From contig OZ025206.1 of assembly GCA_964019055.1 (NCBI GenBank), positions 11,639,486-11,703,485 on the forward strand: a stretch of 64,000 nucleotides of DNA, read 5' to 3'. The DNA is from Anthopleura xanthogrammica (taxonomy: Eukaryota; Cnidaria; Anthozoa; Actiniaria; Actiniidae). Shown here one piece after another: positions 24,801 to 34,039 of the stretch. How positions within the stretch are numbered: position 1 is the first letter of the stretch; every line of letters starts with the position of its first letter. The translations under genes and the position numbers were made by a program. Under the pieces are notes generated by a model. That model did not search any database and was not told the DNA's origin. It worked only from the letters and a program-made list of their open reading frames with translations.

Positions 24801-27039
24801 CTCGAACCTCCAAAACAAAAGCCCGTACTGATCCTCAGTTGATTTTAGAACAACCAAAGTTTTACTGGAGACCTACGCGGGTAAATATTTTCAAAAATGT
24901 TTAATTCACTAATAAAATGTTTCAATGTTACTCTTTCTTTTTGAAACAATTCCACCCTGAAATGTTCGAAAGTTCGCTAGTTACATTGTTTGAAGAGAAA
25001 GCAAATCAAAAAGGTGTAGCAACCCTCGTTCATCCTAATACTTAGTCGGTTACCCTTTGGATTTTTCCCGCGTGATGAAATTCGTGTCCTACAACGCTTC
25101 GAAACTCGGGCGCTCTCTGACTTCTTTCGCGTCTTGAATACACTCCGTTTTTGATACCTTTGGGAATTCTACATTCTTTTTTTTTTTACCGAAGGAAGTG
25201 TTCGATTTTTATATGATTTCCTGCACAGTTCGAAGTGTTTGTCAACACTCCGTTGGTCCCGTTTTCCTTGTTTTTGGTTGGCTGGAAATACCTGTCTGTT
25301 GACAGACGTATTAACGAGGTGTGAAATGAAAATCGTCCAAATCTTAGTTAAGTGTTTGTTTACAGACCAACTGTTTTCACTGGAACGCTGGAGAGTTCTT
25401 TCCTAGCTTTGACATATCTAAATACAAGATCTTGCTATTATAAGTTCAGAAACTATAAATCTTACGTGAAAATCTGCTATTTTTATAGTCCAAGCAAGAT
25501 TGAGAATGGTCTGTTTCATGAGCACAGCGATTAGATAAATAACATGACAGATATCTGTCAAGAACGAAACTCTGATTGGCTGATATGTTTACTTGGCCAA
25601 GTTAAACCATCTTGTAGTCCGAACTCTGGCGTTATTTCCTGTGTTTTAAATCAGTTTTCCCCGTGAAAACTATTTTTTTACGGTATTTTCGGTTTTAATC
25701 ATTTTAACCGGTCTGAGATTGTCTGTGATTATTTATGGGTCTAACTTTTCGAGGTCTAACTTTTCGAGGTCTGAGGTCTAAGTTTTCGAGGTCTAAGTTT
25801 TCGAGACACCCCTTTCACAGAGGGTCCTGAAGATTTTGCAAAATCCCAGTCCCCGGCAATCATGTAAAAATCTCGGTCCGAGTTATAGAGTTGGAGTTTG
25901 AGATTTTGCAAAATCCCAATCCTAGTAAAGTCATTTAACCCGTGAAATAAAAATTGCTTGTTAAAGTGTAATAGTCAAATAGACACAAAAGAAAACAATG
26001 GTATTTTGGTCTACTAAAGTGTATTAGTCTAATATCTATTTCACGGGTTAAGTGACTTCACTCTAATGGCTAAATCCCAGTCCCAGTGCCGCATGAAATC
26101 CCATTTTCTTAGCCCAAAAAAAAGCGAATCCCAGCTCCCATTTTACCCCTTCAGTACCCTCTTCACAAACTATTCCATGACTATTCCCGTATAAAATCAT
26201 GTAAAACCCCTCATGAAATGTTTGCCATGCTCTCTGTTTAATGCTAAAGGAATCGAGACGAGTCACGCAAATTATCTCAGTACTCAATACTCCCCTGATC
26301 TTACTGTGAATCGAGTATGTATTTACAGTCCTTAATAAATAATAAATTCATACGGACATAGTTATTGATGCATAATGGTTGGCAACTGAGTTAACAGGCT
26401 ACTGTTCAAACGAATGAAAAACGAGTTTATGCAGATATTGAAACGAATTTAGAGCAAAGTTCGTTCGATAAACTCAAGGGCTGTTTACGCCAAGGTGACC
26501 GACCCCAAGTCTTATTTTTGAAAGCTTCCCTTACGTGAAAAACACACACTCGCCTGTTCTCATAACAATAAGGTCATATATCTTCCAAGTTCACGTAAAC
26601 AGACCCTTAAAGAACTTATATTACTTACATTTTTGTGGTGTTTCTGTCGATGAGTAGCGCTATTTCTGCCAGTGTTCTGTTTGTTTTCCAGATCTGTTGT
26701 ACTTGTTGTCTTCTCCATATTCTCCTGTCCTTCTATGTGTTCGTCAGGACTTGTCGCAGCAGTATTCGTGCTCGTGACATTATAAACATCACCTATTCTT
26801 AGAGCCGCCAGTAAGCCATAAAAATTATGTATAGTAATTTCCCTTGACTCATTGTTGTTTGAATATCGCTCGAATACCTTACGTACAAAGCTCTGAGTAG
26901 CATTATTCACGCGGACCAAAGCATCTTTGGTTGATACATGTTCAAGAGAGCAATTTTTACTTCGAGGAACGTTCGATGTAGATTCAGCAGCGATGGTAAA
27001 TAAACCAGCGAAGAGCGTGAAGCAGAAGAGAGCATTCAT
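18835..27039 (-). CDS. SLC39A6/SLC39A10: LIV-1 subfamily ZIP zinc transporter, complete, 7 exons, 620 aa
   Basis: Plasma-membrane or vesicular Zn2+ importer of the SLC39 family. Exons: 26629-27039, 23290-23467, 22490-22659, 21488-21685, 20137-20731, 19480-19667, 18835-18957 (stop TGA at 18835-18837). Total 1863 nt with all phases consistent. Residues 1-20 ([20 protein letters not shown]) form a signal peptide, which favours this ATG over one 28 codons upstream that would bury it. The ectodomain ends with the Cys-containing [17 protein letters not shown]2 includes [22 protein letters not shown] cytosolic loop carries ten consecutive His (residues 448-457). TM4 has [10 protein letters not shown] (from His482) and TM5 has HELPHELGD (from His511), the LIV-1 metal-site signature HExPHExGD. 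The C-terminus is LEEH. Resembles vertebrate ZIP6/ZIP10 most; the exact paralogue cannot be fixed by eye. Confidence 0.95.
19985..20100. mobile_element. Palindromic MITE, family 'CAATTTGGAGGACAAAAC', copy 3
   Basis: CAGCTCAATTTTGAGGACAA ... TTTTGTCCTCCAAATTATGC and TGACGTCACGTGAATGGAAG. It lies immediately downstream of a zinc-transporter exon donor. Confidence 0.65.
22246..22350. repeat. TCTC-rich microsatellite
   Basis: Interrupted TC/TCTG repeat in a zinc-transporter intron. Confidence 0.9.
22778..22915. mobile_element. Palindromic MITE, family 'TAACCCGTGAAATA', copy 1
   Basis: GACTAATACACTTTAGTAGA and AATATTTATTTCACGGGTTA flank the centre. This is the inverted match of the copy at 25928-26066, with TTAAGTGACTTCACTCTAAT at both right ends. 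Confidence 0.7.
23045..23263. mobile_element. Palindromic MITE (TTTGCACAGGCGA)
   Basis: GCTTGCACAGGCGACGCGAT and its inverse ATCGTATCGCCTGTGCAAAC bracket GCGCGCCGAAAATCGC and a GTCGCTCGTGTAG-rich centre. Related GCG-rich sequence appears at 63908-64000. Intronic. Confidence 0.6.
24542..25811. mobile_element. MULE-like non-autonomous DNA transposon, 1270 bp, 10-bp target duplication
   Basis: Left end GGGTGTCTCGAAAACTTAGA then GACCTCGAAAAGTTA repeated; the right end is its inverse, finishing TTTTCGAGACACCC. Terminal inverted repeats exceed 50 bases and are built of ~15-base sub-repeats. Both sides are flanked by the same 10 bases, CTTTCACAGA (24532-24541 and 25812-25821). A 9-11-bp duplication with long TIRs is typical of Mutator-like elements. 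No transposase ORF was seen inside, so it is non-autonomous. Confidence 0.88.
25928..26066. mobile_element. Palindromic MITE, family 'TAACCCGTGAAATA', copy 2
   Basis: TTTAACCCGTGAAATAAAAA ... ATCTATTTCACGGGTTAAGT, an almost complete palindrome of ~138 bases, inserted within other repetitive intronic sequence. Confidence 0.75.
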
Positions 27040-28869
27040 CTCGTATTTTAGGAGAAATTCCAAGTCGCTTGCCCTGTGCTTGACACAAATAGAAGCTCCG
27101 GGTAAAGGCCAAACGCACAACAATTCTTTAAATAACTCTCTCCAACGTGAAACTTCGAGTTCTAAGCAGCACTGAAGGACTTCCTTGATAAGCGAATAAT
27201 TTATGCCGTTCGCAAATTAAGAAACTGTTATAGCTTAATATACCTAATGAGAGCTATAAATTCTAGGCTCGAGTCACGAAGCCAGTGTAAAATCTTGACT
27301 TTGTAATGAAATCGGATCTTCTACGAAACGAAATACTTGGCCAAGTGGTAACGGTGTAGTGTTTTCACTAATCTAGTGCTGTATCATTATAAACAATTAA
27401 GATTTCAGTCCTAATCGTAAAAGAATTATTCTACAAAAAAGAATTAAAAATGTGCAATATGCAGCTATCAAAAAAATCGAAAATCTCAAGGATTTGTAAG
27501 ATGATTAAAGTCAATATATCTGTTCATTTGCAGTTATTTCCGGTTGGTAAAACGTTCTGCTGGCCAACCTAAAGATGCAATTAAGAAAACAAGTAATCAA
27601 GAAATCGTGTTGAAAAAAGGAAGCGAAATACAAGAAGCATAATCATTGTTTTTGTTATTAATCAACTTCTTAAACATGAAACAAAGTAGCCAGTTATGTT
27701 CAAGTTAAAACACTTTAAAACACTAATAGTTCGTGTACTTATTCCATACCTTAGAACGTCCAAGATAAGACTTGGATAAAGGGATGACGATTCGCTCGCC
27801 TAAACTGCGCCACGAATAAGATTGTGAGTTGCAATTGAAGAGGTGACGCCAAATGCTTCAAACAAAAATCCAAACACCTGTTGACTCAGGAGTATGTTGA
27901 TATAACAACACTAATACAAGCACCAGCTGATATTTATGCAAAAACACTAAAAGATGTGCCTTCAATCTAACGCTGACTGATTAAAAAACAGCCCCGAAAA
28001 TGTTCATATATATATGGGAGGATTTCTGCTTGGCCGGTGACGCTTGGCTGAAACTCACCTCAGTCACAGTCTACAGTTTCAAGTGAGTTCTGATTTCATG
28101 GACTTCCGGTTCTATTTCCGAAATAAAAATACTTTTGGGTGGGTGTGTAGTGGTAACAATGTCATTTTGTAAATACTTATAGATTGATTATAATCCAAAT
28201 TTTAGACTATGGCGAGTCTATCGTACTCTCGTACATAAATATTGAACACTATTCTCTTTTACTGATTGTATAGTTTTAGCATTCTATATTCTAGAAAGTA
28301 CAAATTTCCACTACTACGATAGTTTAGGAATAAGGTTTACTTTTAAATTATTGGTGCTCTCTATTATAGCTTTGAAAGGATTGAGTGGAGTATTTGCTTC
28401 GATATTGTAATTCCCATCAAAAATGTTTATCTATCATACTCTTAAATTTCGTAATCTTAGAATAAAATATTTTGTTGCTAGGAGAGAAATCTGCATATTG
28501 AAAACCAGCTTTATTGATTCAGAGGATTTCGAAAATAAATATTTTGCTCAGTTCTATATTGATAAGTTAGCTACGAAGAAAGAAAGAAAAGGAAAAATAT
28601 TACGCAAAAGCACAAATGAATTAGATCGATGTTATAAACAAACGAAAAAGGAATAAGAAAACTGAACTATTGTTGTTAAGGTACTAAATTAATAAAGCCA
28701 TTCAACTCTTTACTGAATGAAGCACTAAATTGGCTTTAGTGAATGAAAAAAATGGCGATAACACTTGAATGGTTTTCTTATGGTCTGAACCAGGCAATTT
28801 CCAGTAATTTTAATTAGTATTGGATTTGCTTTCAAGGCGAGAATGATGTACAGTTCATAGGAATAATAG

Positions 28870-28985
28870 CCAGTGGTTAACGAATCTGTGGCCCTTCATT
28901 CCATGATCGAATTGTCATTTAGAAGTTGATTTTTGAGGAGGGAGGAAAACCGGGAAATACATCGAAGCATTAACGAGGAACTCTA
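28870..28985 (-). mobile_element. SINE tail fragment
   Basis: AGCCAGTGGTTAACGAATCT, CATTTAGAAGTTGATTTTTG and GAGGGAGGAAAACCGGGAAA match the 3' body of the tRNA-derived SINE in minus orientation. The head is missing. Confidence 0.65.
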
Positions 28986-29819
28986 CTCAGTGATGGCGGA
29001 TCAGACTTAAAAACATGACGAATGAGGGTTTTGGACGCACAATTTTAATGCGGCCAGTTCTCAGATGGTGGCCATTACAGATTCGAAAACATAATCTTAT
29101 TCTATTAATCAAACTAATCTCTCACTCTACTGATTAAAGCTCATGTTACACGTAGTTTTTTTTAATGCAACTTGGGCCGCGCGCAAGAAATTTCAAGTTC
29201 CAGGTTGCACGCAAGTATGTCAGACGTATTTTTGTCGTTGCAACTTTCGGAAATTTGTTGAGAAAGTATAGAAACCAAGTCTACTTTTCGTGCAAAATAA
29301 GTTACACGAGGGGGTGTTACACGCTAAAAATCGCTGCTCAATTTGCTAATAGACTAACAGCGACTTAAGCAAACTATTCATTAGTTTAACCAATGACCTC
29401 GGCTCACGGACATTACAGCTAGGGAAGCTTGGCAATACTTCAAATTCAATTTTTTGAGCAAACGCGATATTGCAATTAAATATTTATGTAGCTTAACAAA
29501 TCCACACGTTTTTCACTCACGGAATACTTAACAAGTTGGCAATAGTTCATCTGAATTGAATATCGATACTTTTCTCTGTCATAATATCATGTGTATTACC
29601 TGTAGTATCAGTACAATATCAATATGTTGGACCGGAATGTGGTTGTAGTAGGGGGAACAATGGTGGTGGATGGAGGTTTGACTCTTTTAGTCTCTTCCCC
29701 TGGCTTTGATCCTCAAGTTTTTTTTCACCCAAACAGCAAAGCAGTAATATTACTGTATCTTTCTGTACATCACTATTGCTGCGCATTTCGTGGTATAAAA
29801 AGCCATTTCAGTGACCCTG

Positions 29820-30240
29820 AGGTCTCTGTTGTAACCTCCCCCAGAGAGGGAAGAATCGTGCAATCAGACGAAACAAACAGGAAGTTATTTCAGTGTTATA
29901 TCATGGTGTAACTAAGTACCAATATTTTTCATGTACATCCAAAAAACAATAAAGCCATTTTAGTGTTAAGGTATGTGGAGGTCCCTGTTGTAACCTCCCC
30001 CCAGAGAGGGAAGAAACATGCAATCAGACGAAACAAACAGGAAGTTATTTCAATGTTATATCAACTTATATAACTAAGTACCAATATTTTTCATGTACAT
30101 TCAAAAAACAATAAAGCCATTTTAGTGTTACAGTATTTGTAGGTCTCTGTTGTCAGCTCTCTCCCCCCCCCCCCCCCCCCCACAGAGAGAGGGAAGAATC
30201 TTGCACAATCGGACGAAAACAACCGGAAGTAATTCCAGTG
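29820..30240. repeat. Minisatellite, about three units of ~160 bp
   Basis: Units begin near 29821, 29980 and 30142 with GGTCTCTGTTGT. They share AATCAGACGAAACAAACAGG and GTACCAATATTTTTCATGTA. Each complete unit contains AATAAAGCCATTTTAGTGTT. The third is interrupted by a C homopolymer. Confidence 0.85.
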
Positions 30241-31014
30241 TTTTCTGATGCTTTGTCTTTGGTGTCTTATCACCGAAGACAAAAAAGCTATTTCAGTTTT
30301 ATGGTATGTTTTCTAGTTGGTTCTCTACTGTGCTTCGGGGATTTTTCTCCGGGTTCTCCGGTTTTCGAATTCAACCCTCCTCAAAAATCAACTCACAACT
30401 CAACTATGGAACGAGGGCCACAGACAAAACAAAGACGTCAAGCTCCCCCTAACGGATCCATGCAAGCAGAAACGAGTAAAAACGCCCGACTGATGAAATT
30501 TCAGTGTCACATCACGTTGGAATTTAGTACTTTAAATTTCCTAATAAGAGCTTCCTTATTAATAACCTGGAAAAAATGGAGCTTAGCCAACAGGATATGG
30601 ATGGCAAAAGGTTCAAAATATTATGCGCACGTTACACAACCCTTCACTCACTAGGAGTTCGTTTTAAGGGCATCTTGCCAGAACACTAGTTTTTTTAGTT
30701 CTCCGAGATGTGATGGTCAGTAGTTGAAAGATAGCAAACTACAATACTGATTTATTTTATTTATGCAAATGTATTTGTAATGATAAAAATCGACGGAAAA
30801 ATGATAAGATCTTGAATACTTAGCCAAACAATTCCGTGTTTCTCATTTTTTAACGGGTAGGTCATACTGCGTCAGAAATAGCTTCTTGTGGCCCAAGAGC
30901 CCTGTGAAGTACCAGTGACGTCAATTTTGCTAAAAACAAACTTAAAACGCATATTTTTCTTGCCAATTGTTGAAACCATTTTCAACACTATTCAATAAAT
31001 ATTTTAGCTTGTTG

Positions 31015-31560
31015 TTTACCCATTTCAGACCACGTGTTATTCTCTTGAGAATAAGATTCTTTGTTTGAGTCGTGTCCATATTGATAACTTTGGGAAGCAC
31101 GGGTGGCGTAGCAGTGAGAGTGCTCGCCTCTCACCAAGGCGACCCGAGTTCGAGTCCCGCCGGGCCCGGTGTTGTACGTGAGCAGAGTTTCTAGTTGGTT
31201 CTCTCTTGTGCTTCGAGGGTTTTTCTCCGGGTTCTCCGGTTTTCCTCCCTCCACAAAAATCAACTTCTAAATTGTTTTCTAATCCGCCATCATTGAGTAT
31301 AGAGTTCCTCGTTAATGCTTCGATGTTTTTCCCGGATTCCTCCCTCCTCAAAAATCAACTTCTAAATTCCAATTCGATCAAGTAACGAGGGCCTCAGGTT
31401 TGTTAGCCACTGGCTATCAAGCGCTACCCTCGTAAAAACAAGGAGTTTTTTTAAAAATTTATCTTTTTATTAATGTATCTTCTCATGCGCAAACGTTAAA
31501 CAAAGAAATGATACTTAAGAGAATGAAAAAAAAAAAAACATTACGCCCAAGCTAACATTT
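31015..31560. mobile_element. MITE family A (copy 3) split by a SINE
   Basis: Left part CCATTTCAGACCACGTGTTA ... GTCGTGTCCATATTGATA (31021-31085) and right part AATGTATCTTCTCATGCGCA ... CATTACGCCCAAGCTAACAT (31472-31558) rejoin as one family-A element once the SINE is removed. Confidence 0.7.
31091..31435 (+). mobile_element. tRNA-derived SINE, full length
   Basis: The head GGGAAGCACGGGTGGCGTAG ... GAGTTCGAGTCCCGCC contains recognisable A and B boxes of a polymerase III tRNA promoter. The body has TCTAGTTGGTTCTCTCTTGT, GGTTTTTCTCCGGGTTCTCC, and an internally repeated AAAATCAACTTCTAAATT; the tail ends GGCTATCAAGCGCTACCCTC. A tail-only copy is at 30310-30420. Confidence 0.85.
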
Positions 31561-32932
31561 CTAGTATGTATTTCTCCTATTTTTTTAAAATCTGCGAAAT
31601 TGTTGCGTGTTTTCATTAAGGAATCCCTGTTTGTGTATTTGACCCTAGTGGTCTAACAACTTCCTATTCAAGTAATGTTCAGTATACAGTTCGAAAAACT
31701 AATTAAAAAGTTTTCACGTCAAGGCATAATTCAGCTACGCATTACAACATTGGATATAATGTTTTGCCAAAGATTCTAAGAAACTCAAATAAGGTGTCCC
31801 CCCCCCCCCCCCTCACACACACACCGGGATTCTCATTCGATCCTATTGGGCGCTGGAAACAATTATTTTGGTTATTAAAGTTTCCCTAGCCTATAGAGAC
31901 GAGGAGAAAATATGGACACAGAGACTTTGGGTACCATGATGCTACGACAAAAGCCAAATCTTAAATCCCTGTAAGATTCCTTCCCTTTTTGCTTGCTTGT
32001 TTGTTTTTTTCTTTGGGGGTTGGGGGTGGGGAGACATCTTACGATATTTGCATGCGTCTTCAGCATATTTCTTACCGACGCCTGACGACTGGATTTTCTA
32101 GTTTACCAATTTCTAAACCAGGTTTTTTGAAAGTATAAAACTGAAGGGGGGGGGGGGGGGGGATATAGCAAATAAATTCCAGTAAACATTTTACACAACG
32201 CCATTGCAAACTCAAAGATTCTTCAGTTTCTTATTCATTTACTAATCGGCAAAGAAACTCGTAATCCTGGGAAAACTGCAGTACTTCAACTAATTTAATA
32301 CGAAATTTCCAAATTAAAAGTAAACAATAAAAAAATGAAAAATTACGTCATCCAATCAGAAAGGCTAACCCAGGTGTTTGTTTTCAACTCGTATGAGTAC
32401 TGTCTTGTAGGAAGCCATTTGAGTACCACGTGCGACATTCCTACCCAAAAAAATATGTCCTTAACACAGTAACCAAGACGTTGATCTGAAATTATTTTAA
32501 ACTGAATCTCAACGAAAAATTAGTTGCCAGATAAGGTAGCAATGTTTGTTTTTCTTGTGATTATTTGAATTATTGACGGCATTAGAGTGATAGAAATCCC
32601 AGGTTTGAATAAAGTACCTGCTAGACGACAAATTACTGTTTGACAAACAATATCAGTAAACGATGCATTGCTTGTAGACTCTGGACAAAGGCCAAATGAG
32701 TTAGTCTATTCATAAACCTTATCATGAATATGCACATCTACTTTTTTTTTATATTTGTGCAAAACGTTATTACTTTGTGAACAAATTTATGGTTAATTTG
32801 AGAGCAAACAGTTTAAATATAATAATCAATGTATGTATTTAATAGGACATGTTTTTTTTTTTTCAATTTGTGCAAAACTGGATTACTTTGCAAATGTCGA
32901 CAGCGAGGGACAGAAACAAAAGAGAAAAAGGA

Positions 32933-32963
<31 letters not shown>

Positions 32964-33187
32964 AAGGAAGAGAGGAAAAAAAATGAACATAGATTTCACT
33001 AAGAACACAAATGTTCCAATATGGCAAAGCGCCATCGTAACTGCCAGATATATGTTAAATATTAAATGAAAATGTTAAATATTTGTGAATCATCAACAAT
33101 TTGGTATAAGATTATGCAGTACATTAACAAATTGGAACAAATATAAACTATATCAAATATCAGTACCAAAAGTTCATTCTTTTCACC

Positions 33188-33214
33188 TCTTTTTTCTTTC
33201 CTTCTTTCTTTCCT

Positions 33215-33278
<64 letters not shown>

Positions 33279-33309
33279 TCCGTTTCTTTCTTTCTTTCTT
33301 TCTTTCTTC

Positions 33310-33344
<35 letters not shown>

Positions 33345-33384
33345 TCGTTCTTTCTTTCCTTTTTTCTGACTCTCTTGTTTTTCC

Positions 33385-33419
<35 letters not shown>

Positions 33420-33495
33420 TTCTTTTTTCTGACTCTCTTGTTTTTTCCCTTTCTTTCTTTCTTTCTTTTCTTCCTTCTTTCCTTCCTTCTTTCCT
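33188..33495. repeat. (TTTC)n microsatellite array
   Basis: About 300 bases of TTTC tetramers with two interruptions containing CTGACTCTCTTGTTTTT, themselves duplicated (33366 and 33429). Long poly-charged or Phe/Leu/Ser frames here are artefacts. Confidence 0.98.
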
Positions 33496-34039
33496 GCCCA
33501 TTTCTTGCTCAATAATTCATATTTGAAGATAGAAAATTACAAGTAATAGAGTATAGACAGTCATAAAACAAGGATGTCAAGTAACGATATTTAACATATA
33601 GGATTGGGTACCATGTTGGCCATGTTTATTTATCGTTGGTATTAAACTTATCAGAAGACAATATACAATTTCAGTATGGCCTTTTAATAAAAAAAATAAT
33701 ATGATTGTTACTTTGTTAGAATGTATTGAGAAAGCAAAGAGTTTAAGATACTTGTACATTGATTGGAAAAAGATAAGGAGACGAGGAAAAAGAAAAATGG
33801 AGGGGAGAGGAGAGGAGATGAGAGAAGAGAAGATAACAATAAACTACACCATTATTTCTCAATTCCACTTCATTTCTTCGTAAACTTGTAGAAGAAAAAT
33901 ATCGCTATGCGCGCTCGGATCATGAAACAACTAAACCACCAAAAGATACACCAGAAATCTTACCAACGAAATATATAAACCCCATATTTCCCTAGTGATA
34001 CTAGACATTAATTTTCCTCATCAGTTATGTAGGACAGAA

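Larger units (their letters stand above)
27040..34039. other. 7-kb intergenic region between the zinc transporter 5' end and the SMARCAL1 3' end
   Basis: Contains the promoter side of the zinc-transporter gene but no assignable promoter element. Repeats seen: SINE fragment 28870-28985; a ~160-bp minisatellite 29820-30240; SINE tail fragment 30310-30420; a MITE split by a SINE at 31015-31560; C/G homopolymers at 30166-30181, 31798-31812 and 32146-32162; GA-rich 32938-32970; and a ~310-base TTTC array 33188-33495. ORFs here are short or fall in repeats. No conserved gene was seen. Confidence 0.6.

Noticed and set aside
25352..25534. 60-aa ORF inside the MULE-like element as a transposase remnant
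   Set aside because: No transposase motif, and too short; the element looks non-coding.
29820..30240. CRISPR-like repeat array
   Set aside because: Units are about 160 bp and contiguous, without short repeats and unique spacers; this is a minisatellite in a eukaryotic genome.
30238..30654. 138-aa plus-strand ORF
   Set aside because: Part is a SINE tail in forward orientation; the rest has no recognisable similarity or splice context.
31091..31160. tRNA gene at the start of the SINE, and similarly at 62949
   Set aside because: A and B boxes are present, but there is no proper acceptor stem or anticodon arm and the sequence continues into the shared SINE body.
33085..33512. Three 94-113-aa frames of Lys/Glu/Arg or Phe/Leu/Ser
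   Set aside because: They are generated by the TTTC tetramer array and open in several frames at once.
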